Assembly: GCF_013386765.1 (NCBI RefSeq)
Contig: NZ_JACARE010000001.1
Location: 48,067-112,066, forward strand
Length of the DNA stretch: 64,000 nt
DNA from: Pseudomonas yamanorum
GTDB taxonomy: Bacteria; Pseudomonadota; Gammaproteobacteria; Pseudomonadales; Pseudomonadaceae
Reading direction: 5' to 3'
Each line of letters opens with the position of its first letter. Position 1 is the first letter of the stretch. Below the pieces are notes generated by a model. That model searched no databases. It was not told where the DNA came from and saw only the letters and a program-made list of their open reading frames with translations. The position numbers and the translations under genes were made by a program. This document shows positions 1 to 7,872 of this stretch, piece after piece.

Positions 1-394
1 TGTCGGCCTGGGTGCCAGGAGTCGACGATGCATCATCGACCACTTGCTTCGACGTACCGTCCAGCGTAACGCCGTTGAAGGTGGTGGTCAGCGCGATTGC
101 ACTGCTGCCATTGGACAGCGATGCCGGGCCGCCTTCGATGTACGCCGCGATGTGGCCATCGGTGTTTTTCACATCGTAGACAGCGCGCAAGGTGTTCAAA
201 TTGCCCGTGATGGTGTTGTAGTCCATGGTTTCCGCGACACCGAAGCTCGGATCGCGAGGCTGGGCATGGAACTGCTTGGTGGGGATGTTTGCAGAGATGT
301 TGATGGTGCTGGTGGCTTCGCCCGCAGCAAAGACACTGCCGACACCCAGCAGCGAGACGGCCAGGGAAGCGGCGATTACCGAAGTTTTGAACAT
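1..394 (-). CDS. CS1-type fimbrial major subunit (partial, cut by window edge)
   Basis: The reading frame starts at an ATG at 394 and is open through base 1, so only the first 131 residues are present. Residues 1-24 form a Sec signal peptide (MFKTSVIAASLAVSLLGVGS then VFA-A). The mature start, EATSTINISANIPTKQFHAQ, followed by a YNTITGNLNTLRAVYDVKNT-like stretch, is characteristic of CS1/CFA-I type major pilins of the alpha chaperone-usher clade. It is expected to be secreted and assembled as a fibre by a chaperone and usher lying beyond the left edge. It belongs to a different pilin family from the DUF1120 proteins at 40-48 kb. The family is recognised from sequence pattern only. Confidence 0.8.
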   Translation of the reverse strand, partial: MFKTSVIAASLAVSLLGVGSVFAAGEATSTINISANIPTKQFHAQPRDPSFGVAETMDYNTITGNLNTLRAVYDVKNTDGHIAAYIEGGPASLSNGSSAIALTTTFNGVTLDGTSKQVVDDASSTPGTQAD

Positions 395-841
395 GTCTAA
401 GTACCTGTAGATTTCAGTTTGAGAGTGCGTGAACAGCCGAGGGGCTGGTTGAACGCCACAACAGTATCTACAAGAACTTGGAAAGATTAAGTCGGGCAAC
501 TCCGATAAACACGTAGCCAAATAATACAATTGGCCAGTTGAAAAAAACCGGAATACGAACAAAGCCCGTCATTGACCGTAAGAACTAGACTACATGACAG
601 TTTTGTTAGTCATGGAATCACCTGTAAGCAAAATACTACAAGCCTCTCTAGTTTGCACAATACATAAATACATGAGCACTTTGGTTCTACTTACTTGCTC
701 CCTGTATAGATCAGTTGGTGATTCTTTGACGGCCTTAGTTCCATTTTTTGCCATCCTGCCTTCGACCGCTCGTCAGGTGAGCTTGCCCGCCACAAAAGAT
801 ATATCTTAAGTTATGTCTAACCAAACGAGAGAGCATTGACC
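395..841. other. Divergent intergenic region between pilin and padR genes
   Basis: About 450 bases that are distinctly AT-richer than the surroundings, especially 480-700, and must carry the promoters of the leftward pilin gene and the rightward padR operon. A short open frame at 594-809 has no recognisable motif or coding pattern and I do not call it. The one clear site is the palindrome at 796-807. Confidence 0.6.
796..807. promoter_or_regulatory. Perfect 12-bp palindrome, candidate PadR operator
   Basis: AAGATATATCTT is a perfect palindrome ending 34 bases before the padR ATG. PadR-family repressors commonly bind AT-rich inverted repeats in their own promoters, so autoregulation of the padR-SIP operon is a reasonable inference. 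No binding data are visible. Confidence 0.5.
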
Positions 842-1414
842 ATGAGAGACCCTCATTCCCACCGCCCCCACGGTGACGGCCGCGACGGCTTCGAAAAACG
901 CCCGGGCCGCGAACGCGGCGGCCGCGGCCCACGGGTCTTCGCCCCCGGCGACCTGAAACTGCTGTTGCTGGCGTTGATCGCCGAACAGCCGTGCCACGGC
1001 TACGACCTGATCCGCCAGATCGAAGGCCTGTTCGACGGCGCCTACAGCCCCAGCCCCGGCGTGATCTACCCGACCCTGACGTTCCTTGAAGAAAGCGAAC
1101 TGGTCACCGGCGACGCCGAGGGCGGAAAAAAACGCTACACAATCACCGACGCCGGACGTCTTTCCTTAAGTGAGCAAGCCATTGCCCTGGAAGGCGTACG
1201 CATGCGTATCGACGTGAGCAAGCGCTCCCTGCGCGGCCACGATCGCCCCGCCGAAATTCACGAGGCGGTGCACAACCTGCGCCATGCGCTGCAGTTGCAC
1301 CACGGACGCTGGAGCCCGGAAGAAATCGTCCGGGTGGCCGCCCTGCTCAACACCACGGCCCAGGCCATCGTCGACGGCCCGGCTGTTCAACCCGTACCGG
1401 AGCAAGCCCAATGA
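842..1414 (+). CDS. PadR-family regulator, YqjI-like metal-responsive repressor
   Basis: A 190-residue protein with a His/Arg/Asp-rich N-terminal tail (MRDPHSHRPHGDGRDGF) followed by a PadR winged helix: LLLLALIAEQPCHGYDLIRQ, then the SPSPGVIYPTLTFLEE recognition region and a GGKKRYTITDAG wing. E. coli YqjI has the same plan, with a metal-binding His/Cys tail before the PadR domain, and represses the ferric reductase gene yqjH in response to nickel and iron. Here the downstream gene is the YqjH counterpart, overlapping by ATGA, which supports that role. The tail has His but no Cys, so metal specificity may differ. ATG 842 is preferred over the TTG two codons upstream. A phenolic-acid PadR role is unlikely from context. 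Confidence 0.85.
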   Translation: MRDPHSHRPHGDGRDGFEKRPGRERGGRGPRVFAPGDLKLLLLALIAEQPCHGYDLIRQIEGLFDGAYSPSPGVIYPTLTFLEESELVTGDAEGGKKRYTITDAGRLSLSEQAIALEGVRMRIDVSKRSLRGHDRPAEIHEAVHNLRHALQLHHGRWSPEEIVRVAALLNTTAQAIVDGPAVQPVPEQAQ

Positions 1415-2181
1415 CTGAACCCAACAAACTCGAAATCCACCGCGTCATGCACGAGATCAAACGCCGCCGCCTGGAGGTGCTGAGGGTTAAGGACATCACC
1501 CCGCGCATGCGCCGCATCACTGTGGGCGGCCCCGAGTTGACGGGGTTTGTGAGCCTGGGCAGCGACGATCACATCAAGCTGCTGTTCCCGCAGAACGCCG
1601 CCGAAGTGGCGGCGCTGGAGAGCCCGACGTTCAGTATCAAGGATGCCGAGGACCTCGCCATGCGCGACTACACCCCGCGTCGCATCGACCTGGCGAACAA
1701 CGAGCTGGACATCGACTTCGTGCTGCACGGCGACGGCCCTGCGTCCACCTGGGCCGATCAGGTTCAAGTCGGCCAGCGCCTGTACATCGGCGGGCCACGG
1801 GGCTCGTTGATCGTGCCGGATATCTTCGACAGCTACCTGCTGATCGGCGATGAAACCGCACTGCCCGCCATCGGCCGTCGTCTGGACGAATTGCCGGCCG
1901 GGCGCATGGTGTTGGCCGTGGTTGAAATCGCGAATGCGGCGGAACAGCAGACACTGAACAGTGCTGCCGATGTGGAAGTGATCTGGGTAATACGCGGCCA
2001 GGATGACTTGGTGGAAACAGTGCGTAACCTGGCCCTGCCGAGCGGTTCGCTGTACAGCTTCGTCGCCACCGAAGCCAAGCTGTCACGCCAGGTACGGCGG
2101 GTGCTGCTGGACACGCACCAGATCAATGAAGACGCGCTCAAGGCCGTGGGTTACTGGCGCGCCGACGGCAGCGACGAATAA
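1411..2181 (+). CDS. Siderophore-interacting protein / ferric-siderophore reductase (SIP, YqjH/ViuB-like)
   Basis: A 256-residue flavoprotein of the SIP family, which reduces ferric siderophores in the cytoplasm with NAD(P)H to release Fe(II). Visible landmarks are the FAD-binding RDYTPRRID motif (about residue 85-95), GDGPASTWADQ in the ferredoxin-reductase-like barrel, GDETALPAIGRRL at the nucleotide-binding start, and the C-terminal GYWRADG motif. It overlaps the padR stop codon by four bases (ATGA), so the two are translationally coupled. Regulation by the upstream PadR protein is inferred from the E. coli yqjH/yqjI pair. Confidence 0.88.
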   Translation: MTEPNKLEIHRVMHEIKRRRLEVLRVKDITPRMRRITVGGPELTGFVSLGSDDHIKLLFPQNAAEVAALESPTFSIKDAEDLAMRDYTPRRIDLANNELDIDFVLHGDGPASTWADQVQVGQRLYIGGPRGSLIVPDIFDSYLLIGDETALPAIGRRLDELPAGRMVLAVVEIANAAEQQTLNSAADVEVIWVIRGQDDLVETVRNLALPSGSLYSFVATEAKLSRQVRRVLLDTHQINEDALKAVGYWRADGSDE

Positions 2182-2183
2182 CC

Positions 2184-2277
2184 TGTGGCGAGGGAGCTTG
2201 CTCCCGTTGGGCTGCGCAGCAGCCCCAAAAGCTTAGGGCCGCTACGCGCCCCAACGGGAGCAAGCTCCCTCGCCACA
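2184..2277. repeat. REPIN 1 (TGTGGCGAGGGAGC family)
   Basis: Two inverted copies of the REP sequence beginning TGTGGCGAGGGAGCTTGCTC occupy 2184-2211 and 2250-2277, separated by a GC-rich spacer. It fills the gap between two convergent genes almost exactly, so it may also act as a transcription barrier. Confidence 0.92.
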
Positions 2278-2907
2278 TTAACCGCGTGGTCTGGCTAGAA
2301 ATTTATCCAGCCCCACCACGGCCAACGCCACCAGCACGAACCCCGCCAGAATCCCCCCGGCATTGATAAACACCTGTGGATAACCCAGCGTGTCCACATC
2401 AATGAACGGGTACTGATACAGCCCCCACACATACCCGCGCAACAACGCATAGGCGAAGTACACCAGCGGGTAAATCACCCACAGCCCGATGTGCCTGAGC
2501 CGCAGGCTGCCCTTGGGCACGCAGCACCACCAATACACCACGAACACCAGCGGCATCACGTCGTGCAGCAACTCGTCCGCCACAAACTGCACGCCCGCAG
2601 GCGCCCACATATGCCGCAGCAACAGGCTGTAGGCGAGGCTGACCACGACGATACTCACGGCAATCCCACTGCTCACCACGGGCCCGAGAAAAAACCGGCT
2701 CGCCGCGGTTTGGCGTTGCACCCAGGCATGGGTCAACACCACCGCCACCAGGGTGTTGGTGAGCACGGTGAAGAAGCTGAAAAAATTCACCAGGCCTGGC
2801 AACAGGCTGGCGCCATCGATCCAGCGGAAATAGAAAATGATGTACTGCTGCAGCGCCAGGCCAGCCCAACCGCCGAGGGCTGCCAGGCCGATAAGGTGAC
2901 GTTTCAC
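2278..2907 (-). CDS. Pr6Pr-family integral membrane protein
   Basis: A 209-residue protein with about six hydrophobic helices, the arrangement of the Pr6Pr family (FAR-17a/AIG1-like). Recognisable stretches are FFSFFTVLTNTLVAV near residue 43, DELLHDVMPLVFVVYWW near 110, and YPLVYFAYALLRG with YQYPFIDV in the last third. Its biochemical function is not established; eukaryotic relatives of the wider fold are lipid hydrolases, but I see no basis to assign that activity. It lies one base downstream of the small DUF2132 gene and is probably co-transcribed with it. Confidence 0.75.
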   Translation of the reverse strand: MKRHLIGLAALGGWAGLALQQYIIFYFRWIDGASLLPGLVNFFSFFTVLTNTLVAVVLTHAWVQRQTAASRFFLGPVVSSGIAVSIVVVSLAYSLLLRHMWAPAGVQFVADELLHDVMPLVFVVYWWCCVPKGSLRLRHIGLWVIYPLVYFAYALLRGYVWGLYQYPFIDVDTLGYPQVFINAGGILAGFVLVALAVVGLDKFLARPRG

Positions 2908-2908
2908 C

Positions 2909-3145
2909 TCAGTCCTCGACCGGCCGTTTGGTGCGCATCAACTTCACGTACAAGCCTTCGACCTTCTCCCGTGCCCACGGCGTCTTGCGCAGGAACGACA
3001 GGCTCGACTTGATGCTTGGGTCACTGGAAAAACAGCGGATGTTGATGCGCTCGGCCAGGCCTTCCCATTGGTAATGCGCCACCAGTGCGGTGAGGACCTG
3101 TTCCAGGGTGACGCCGTGCAGTGGGTCTTTGTTTGTCGCGGTCAT
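2909..3145 (-). CDS. VF530-family (DUF2132) small DNA-binding protein
   Basis: A 78-residue protein matching the VF530/DUF2132 family: [20 protein letters not shown] then [20 protein letters not shown] and [13 protein letters not shown]. Family members adopt a small helical fold suggested to bind nucleic acid; their cellular role is unknown. It is immediately upstream of the Pr6Pr gene. Confidence 0.82.
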   Translation of the reverse strand: MTATNKDPLHGVTLEQVLTALVAHYQWEGLAERINIRCFSSDPSIKSSLSFLRKTPWAREKVEGLYVKLMRTKRPVED

Positions 3146-3240
3146 GCCGGGCCTTTTGCAAAAAAGAAGAAAACGAAGCCGCGCACCTTAGCGGACGGGC
3201 CGGGCCGGTGGAAGCACCGCTTTAACTGTAGACGCATAAA

Positions 3241-3328
3241 CCTGTAGGAGCCGGCTTGCCGGCGATGGCGGTCTGGAGCCCTGCAGCGCTCACGGGAACG
3301 CCATCGCCGGCAAGCCGGCTCCTACAGG
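3241..3328. repeat. REPIN 2 (TGTAGGAGCCGGC family), 30-bp perfect arms
   Basis: Perfect inverted repeat: 30-base arms at 3241-3270 and 3299-3328, the first starting CCTGTAGGAGCCGGCTTGCC, with a 28-base spacer. The perfect arms suggest recent mobility. It lies just upstream of the znuD promoter region. Confidence 0.92.
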
Positions 3329-3364
3329 GTTTTCGGGAAAGTTCCCCTTGGCAGGGAAAAAAGT

Positions 3365-3387
3365 GATGTTATATTGTAACGATAACT
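3365..3387 (+). promoter_or_regulatory. Candidate Zur box upstream of the TonB receptor
   Basis: The core GTTATATTGTAAC at 3368-3380 is an imperfect inverted repeat (GTTA-N5-TAAC) embedded in TGATGTTATATTGTAACGA. It resembles the gammaproteobacterial Zur operator (TGTTATA-N-TATAACA type). It ends about 75 bases before the receptor ATG, consistent with zinc-dependent repression. Confidence 0.75.
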
Positions 3388-3455
3388 ATCAAAGGGTATC
3401 GAATCCCTTACCGTCTTCAGCCTTCTCTTTTTTGCCGTTTGCCAAGGAACGACCG

Positions 3456-5474
3456 ATGTCCCTCTCTTCTCTCTGGCGCCTCACCCCGCTGGCCGCCGCC
3501 CTGTTGATCACCTCCCAGGCCAACGCCCTGGAGCTGCAACCCCAAGTCATCACCGGCAACCCGTTGGGCAGCGAAACCCTCGCCTCGCCCACCACTGTGT
3601 TGGAAGGCGATGACCTGACCCTGCAACAAAAAGGCAGCCTGGGTGAAACCCTGAACAAGCAGCCCGGCGTGTCTTCGTCGTACTTCGGCCCGGGTGCCAG
3701 CCGGCCGATCATTCGTGGCCAGGATGGCGACCGCATTCGCCTCCTGCGCAACGGCGTCGGCGCGCTGGACGCTTCGTCGCTGTCCTATGACCACGCCGTG
3801 CCGCTGGACCCGGTCAACGTCGACCGCATCGAAATCGTGCGCGGCCCGGCCGCCCTGCTGTATGGCGGCAGCGCCATCGGCGGCGTGGTCAACACCTTCG
3901 ACAACCGCATCCCCACCGAAGCCATCGAAGGCATCCACGGTGCCGGTGAATTGCGCTACGGCGGCGCCGACACCACCCGCAGCAGCGCCGGCAAACTGGA
4001 AGCCGGCAACGGCACCTTCGCCCTGCACCTGGACGCCAGCGCGCGGGAATTCAACGACCTGAAAATCCCCGGCTTTGCCCGCAGCCGCCACGCGCCGGAA
4101 AGCGAAGACGGTGAAGGCAAGAACGGCCGCCTGGGCAACAGCAACGGGCGTCAGGACGGCGGCGCGGTCGGCGGTTCCTACACCTGGGACGACGGTTACG
4201 CCGGGCTGTCCTACAGCAACTACGACAGCAACTACGGCTCCCCGGCCGAGCAGGACGTGCGCATCCGCATGAAGCAGGATCACTACGCCTTTGCGTCCGA
4301 GATCCGTAACCTGCAAGGCCCGTTCACCTCGGTCAAACTCGACGCCGGGTACACCGACTACAAGCACATGGAAATCGAAGGCGGCGAGACCGGCACCACC
4401 TTCAAGAACAAGGGCTACGAAGCCCGGGTTGAAGCACGGCACCTGCCAATCGGGCCGTTCAACGGCGTGGTGGGCGCGCAGGTCAGCCGCAATGAATTCT
4501 CGGCCCTGGGTGAAGAAGCCTTCGTGCCGCAGACCGACACCAATGCCGGCGCGCTGTTTATCCTCGAAGAAATGCAGGCCACCGAGCGCCTCAAGCTGAG
4601 CCTCGGCGGGCGCCTGGAACACACCAACGTCGACCCGGACGGCAAAGGCAACGAGCGCTTCGCCAATGCCAACAAGTCCGCCGACTTCACCGCCGGCAGC
4701 CTGTCGTCCGGCGCGGTGTATACGCTGACGCCGATCTGGTCCCTGGCCGCCACACTCGGCTACACCGAACGCGCCCCGACGTTCTACGAGCTGTATGCCA
4801 ACGGCGCCCACGTTGCCACCGGCACCTACGAACTGGGGGACGCCAACCTGTCGAAGGAAAAAGCCGTGTCCAGCGACCTGGCACTGCGCTTTGACAATGG
4901 CACCCACAAGGGCAGCTTCGGGGTGTTCTACAGCCACTTCTCCAACTACATCGGCCTGCTGGGCAGCGGCCGTACCTTGAATGACGAAGGCGAGGAAGAC
5001 GCCGGCGGCATCCCTGAGTACAAATACTCCGGCGTGCGCGCGCGTTTCGCAGGGTTTGAAGCCCAGGACCACATCAAGCTGGGAGAAGGCGCCTACGGCA
5101 AGTTCGCGCTGGAGCTGTCGGGTGATTACACCCGCGCTACCAACCTGGACACGGGTGAAGCGTTGCCACGGATTGCGCCGTTGCGTTTGAACAGCGGCTT
5201 GTTGTGGGAGCTGGATCGCTGGCAGGCGCGGATTGATGTGGAGCATGCGGCGGGCCAGGGCCGGGTGCCGGATAACGAAAGCGGCACCGACGGCTACACC
5301 ACCTTGGGTGCCAGCGCCGGCTACCGCTTCAATGTCGGCGGCAGCCAGTGGCTGGCGTTTGTGAACGGTGAGAACCTGACGAACCAGACCGTGCGGTATG
5401 CCAGTTCGATCCTGCGGGACATTGCCCCGGCACCGGGGCGGAGTGTGCAGGTGGGTCTGCGTACCACCTTTTAA
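3456..5474 (+). CDS. znuD: TonB-dependent outer-membrane receptor, ZnuD-like zinc uptake
   Basis: A 672-residue TonB-dependent receptor with a signal peptide (residues 1-23, ending QANA), a plug domain (VLEGDDLTLQQKGSLGETLN, then RPIIRGQDGDRIRLLRNGVG and the VDRIEIVRGPAALLYGGSAI signature) and a beta-barrel ending in aromatic Phe (VGLRTTF). A His/Asp/Glu-rich loop near residues 205-225 (FARSRHAPESEDGEGKNGR) is typical of metal-transporting members such as ZnuD. The Zur-like box upstream supports zinc as substrate. I chose ATG 3456, preceded by AAGGAAC; the longer frame from 3348 would translate the Zur site and lacks a signal peptide. Copper or another metal is the main alternative. Confidence 0.85.
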   Translation: MSLSSLWRLTPLAAALLITSQANALELQPQVITGNPLGSETLASPTTVLEGDDLTLQQKGSLGETLNKQPGVSSSYFGPGASRPIIRGQDGDRIRLLRNGVGALDASSLSYDHAVPLDPVNVDRIEIVRGPAALLYGGSAIGGVVNTFDNRIPTEAIEGIHGAGELRYGGADTTRSSAGKLEAGNGTFALHLDASAREFNDLKIPGFARSRHAPESEDGEGKNGRLGNSNGRQDGGAVGGSYTWDDGYAGLSYSNYDSNYGSPAEQDVRIRMKQDHYAFASEIRNLQGPFTSVKLDAGYTDYKHMEIEGGETGTTFKNKGYEARVEARHLPIGPFNGVVGAQVSRNEFSALGEEAFVPQTDTNAGALFILEEMQATERLKLSLGGRLEHTNVDPDGKGNERFANANKSADFTAGSLSSGAVYTLTPIWSLAATLGYTERAPTFYELYANGAHVATGTYELGDANLSKEKAVSSDLALRFDNGTHKGSFGVFYSHFSNYIGLLGSGRTLNDEGEEDAGGIPEYKYSGVRARFAGFEAQDHIKLGEGAYGKFALELSGDYTRATNLDTGEALPRIAPLRLNSGLLWELDRWQARIDVEHAAGQGRVPDNESGTDGYTTLGASAGYRFNVGGSQWLAFVNGENLTNQTVRYASSILRDIAPAPGRSVQVGLRTTF

Positions 5475-5491
5475 AAGCTGATTGAAACCTC

Positions 5492-5585
5492 TGTGGCGAG
5501 GGAGCTTGCTCCCGCTGGAGTGCGTAGCGCTCCCACTATTTTGGGGCCGCTGCGCAGCCCAGCGGGAGCAAGCTCCCTCGCCACA
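5492..5585. repeat. REPIN 3 (TGTGGCGAGGGAGC family)
   Basis: Inverted REP pair between convergent znuD and the cytochrome gene, with arms starting TGTGGCGAGGGAGCTTGCTC at 5492 and its reverse complement ending at 5585. Same family as the elements at 2184 and 59319. Confidence 0.92.
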
Positions 5586-5623
5586 ATAAGCACCTTTGCT
5601 ACAGTCGCGGTGCTAACGCTTAG

Positions 5624-7648
5624 CTAGTACCGCGCATCCACCGGCTTGCCCCCCTTCGGCCAATCCTTCACCTTGTCCGGGAAATCCGGGCGAGGTTGTT
5701 GGGAGAAGTACGCCGCCACATCCACCGCCTCCTGATCCGACAAACCGCCCTGCCCCAACGGGAATTTTTCGTGGAAGCCGATCGGCATATTGCGTTTGAC
5801 GAACGCCGCCGCCGTATACAACCGCGCCATCCCCGCCCCGATATTGAACGACTGCTCGCCCCACAACGGCGGGTACACCAACTCGCCATCCGCCCGCGTC
5901 AAACCCTGGCCATTGTCGCCATGGCACACCGCGCATTGCCTGGCGTACACCTGCTTGCCATTCTCCATGTCCGGCTTGATCGCCGGGTCGACCTTGCCTA
6001 CTCCGCGCCCCGCCACTTTGTCTTCCGGTTTAGTGTTGTTTTTCATCCAGTCGAAATAAGCCACCATCGCCTGCATATCTGCCGATTCCGGGGGCAATGG
6101 CTTGCCGTTCATCGAGCGCCGGAAGCAGCCGTTGATCCGCTCTTCCAGGCTCACCACCTTGCCCGCACGCGGCGCATAGCTGGGAAAAAACGCCGAGACG
6201 CCCACAAACGGCGAACCATCCGCCACGGTACCTGCGTTGAGATGGCAACTGGTGCAGTTCAGCGAGTTGCCAACGTTAGTGGGCAGCAGCTCCTTGGTTT
6301 GCAGGTGCAAGCGCATGCCGCGTACCACCTGATCAGCATTCGGCGCCGCCAACAATTCAGCCAGGCGCGGGGTTTCAAACGCTGAAGAATCAGTGGTGAC
6401 CGGGTTGAGCTGGCCGCGCATTTTTTTCACTTGGGCAGCCGTGATGGGCGTGCCTTCGTTGCCCCAACTGCTGCGCACAAAGCTGAGGATTTCAGCGATC
6501 TCCTGATCCGCCAGCCGGGCAAACCCCGGCATGGTGTAGACCCGTGGATGGGTCGCCGTCTCTGCGGTTTCCCAGCCGGTAAGGGTGATGTGCAGCAGTG
6601 AGGTCGGGTTGTTCGAAGCGACGCCTGGGTTCCCCGCCAGCCGTGGGAACAAGCCTTTCACCCCGCCCCCGTCGCTGCGGTGGCAGTCGCTGCAGAACTG
6701 CATATAACCCAGGCCGCCACGGCTGGTGAACAGGTCCTGCGGCGGCGCGGCGGGTTCGTGGGCCACGGCGGGCATCGGCAGGTCGTCCTTGCCCGGTGGC
6801 AGGGATTTCAAATAGGTCGCGATGGCCGTCAAGTCGGCATCGGTGAAGTGTTGAGTACTGTGGTGAATCACATCGGCCATGTTGCCTGAGACCGTGGCAA
6901 AGCGGTTCTGCCCGGTCTTGAGCAATTGCACGGTGTCGTCCACCGTCCACAGGTTGCGCAGGCTCAGGGCACGCCAGTGTTCGACGGTCTCCCCGGCCAG
7001 GTAATGCCGACCGCTGCGGCCGGCATCGCTCAAGGCTTTTTCCTGGAACGCGATGCCACGCGGGGTGTGGCAGGAGCCGCAGTGGCCAAGGCCCTGGACC
7101 AGATAGGCGCCACGGTTGAGCACTTCATCCTTTGCGGGGTCAGGCACGAACGCTTGCGTGTCGAGGAACGCAAAATTCCACAACGCCAGGCCCCAGCGCT
7201 GGTTGAACGGGAAGCCCATCTCGGCGTCCAGGTTGGGTTTGCTCACCGGCTCCACGCCCTGCATCAGGTAGGCGAACAAGGCACGCATGTTGTCTTCGCT
7301 CATCTTCGCGTAAGACGGATACGGCATCGCCGGGTACAGGTTCTGCCCCGCCGGCGTCACGCCTTCACGCATTACCCGGTCGAACTGTTCGAAGGTGTAC
7401 TGGCCGATGCCGGTGTCGCGATCCGGGGTGATGTTGCTCGAATAAATCGTGCCCATCGGCGTGCTCAGCTCCAGCCCGCCCGCCATGGGCGCGCCTTGCT
7501 TGGCGGTGTGGCAGGCGATGCAGTCGCCCAGTTGGGCAACGTATTTGCCCTGTTCGATCAGCGTGGGGTCGGCTTGGTTGGCGTGCAGGGGTAGAGACAG
7601 ACACAGCATCACCCCCACAAGGCCCAGACGTGACAGGGGAACAATCAT
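5624..7648 (-). CDS. Periplasmic five-heme cytochrome c, dehydrogenase-type triheme part fused to TsdA-like diheme part
   Basis: A 674-residue protein with a signal peptide (residues 1-24) and five c-heme motifs: CIACH 43-47, CGSCH 190-194, CSDCH 319-323, CTSCH 465-469 and CAVCH 572-576. Residues 25-395 resemble the triheme cytochrome subunit of membrane alcohol/gluconate dehydrogenases. Residues 455-650 resemble thiosulfate dehydrogenase TsdA: CTSCHLNAGT, then ERINGCFRRSMNGKPL, in which Cys508 matches the cysteine axial heme ligand of TsdA, then QCAVCHGDNGQG. There is no dehydrogenase flavoprotein gene beside it, so the electron donor is unknown. Thiosulfate oxidation to tetrathionate, or electron relay to a terminal oxidase, are possibilities. 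It is transcribed alone, divergent from an aminotransferase gene. Confidence 0.82.
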   Translation of the reverse strand: MIVPLSRLGLVGVMLCLSLPLHANQADPTLIEQGKYVAQLGDCIACHTAKQGAPMAGGLELSTPMGTIYSSNITPDRDTGIGQYTFEQFDRVMREGVTPAGQNLYPAMPYPSYAKMSEDNMRALFAYLMQGVEPVSKPNLDAEMGFPFNQRWGLALWNFAFLDTQAFVPDPAKDEVLNRGAYLVQGLGHCGSCHTPRGIAFQEKALSDAGRSGRHYLAGETVEHWRALSLRNLWTVDDTVQLLKTGQNRFATVSGNMADVIHHSTQHFTDADLTAIATYLKSLPPGKDDLPMPAVAHEPAAPPQDLFTSRGGLGYMQFCSDCHRSDGGGVKGLFPRLAGNPGVASNNPTSLLHITLTGWETAETATHPRVYTMPGFARLADQEIAEILSFVRSSWGNEGTPITAAQVKKMRGQLNPVTTDSSAFETPRLAELLAAPNADQVVRGMRLHLQTKELLPTNVGNSLNCTSCHLNAGTVADGSPFVGVSAFFPSYAPRAGKVVSLEERINGCFRRSMNGKPLPPESADMQAMVAYFDWMKNNTKPEDKVAGRGVGKVDPAIKPDMENGKQVYARQCAVCHGDNGQGLTRADGELVYPPLWGEQSFNIGAGMARLYTAAAFVKRNMPIGFHEKFPLGQGGLSDQEAVDVAAYFSQQPRPDFPDKVKDWPKGGKPVDARY

Positions 7649-7787
7649 CGCACTATTCCTTTAATAACCAGGGCCTGGGGTGGTCCCCTCGGCGCCGGTC
7701 TGCAATCGTTTTTATTGGGTCATCAGGCGGATAACCGGGGCATGGTCAGCCCCAGCTTCGTTGTAGCGGATTTTTTGCGGGCGGCCC

Positions 7788-7801
7788 TTGATGTGGATCA
7801 G
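7788..7801. promoter_or_regulatory. Candidate Anr/FNR box
   Basis: TTGATGTGGATCAG matches the Anr consensus TTGAT-N4-ATCAA at nine of ten positions. It lies about 140 bases upstream of the cytochrome gene and 72 bases upstream of the aminotransferase start, so low-oxygen control of either is possible. Confidence 0.45.
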
Positions 7802-7872
7802 GCGCGATGTTCTACAGTGGAACTCACGTTGGCTAATTAACGCGGGCATCGATGTCGGCGAGGAGAGCAAGG

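Noticed and set aside
594..809. 71-codon frame between the pilin and padR genes
   Set aside because: AT-rich non-coding composition and it covers the candidate padR operator.
842..1414. PadR as a phenolic-acid-decarboxylase regulator
   Set aside because: No padC-type gene nearby; His-rich tail and the linked siderophore reductase fit YqjI better.
3348..3455. Upstream extension of the ZnuD-like gene to 3348
   Set aside because: Would translate the Zur-like box, has no ribosome site, and places 36 residues before the signal peptide.
3417..5246. 609-codon leftward frame inside the ZnuD-like gene
   Set aside because: Antisense to a gene with signal peptide, plug and barrel motifs; no recognisable product.
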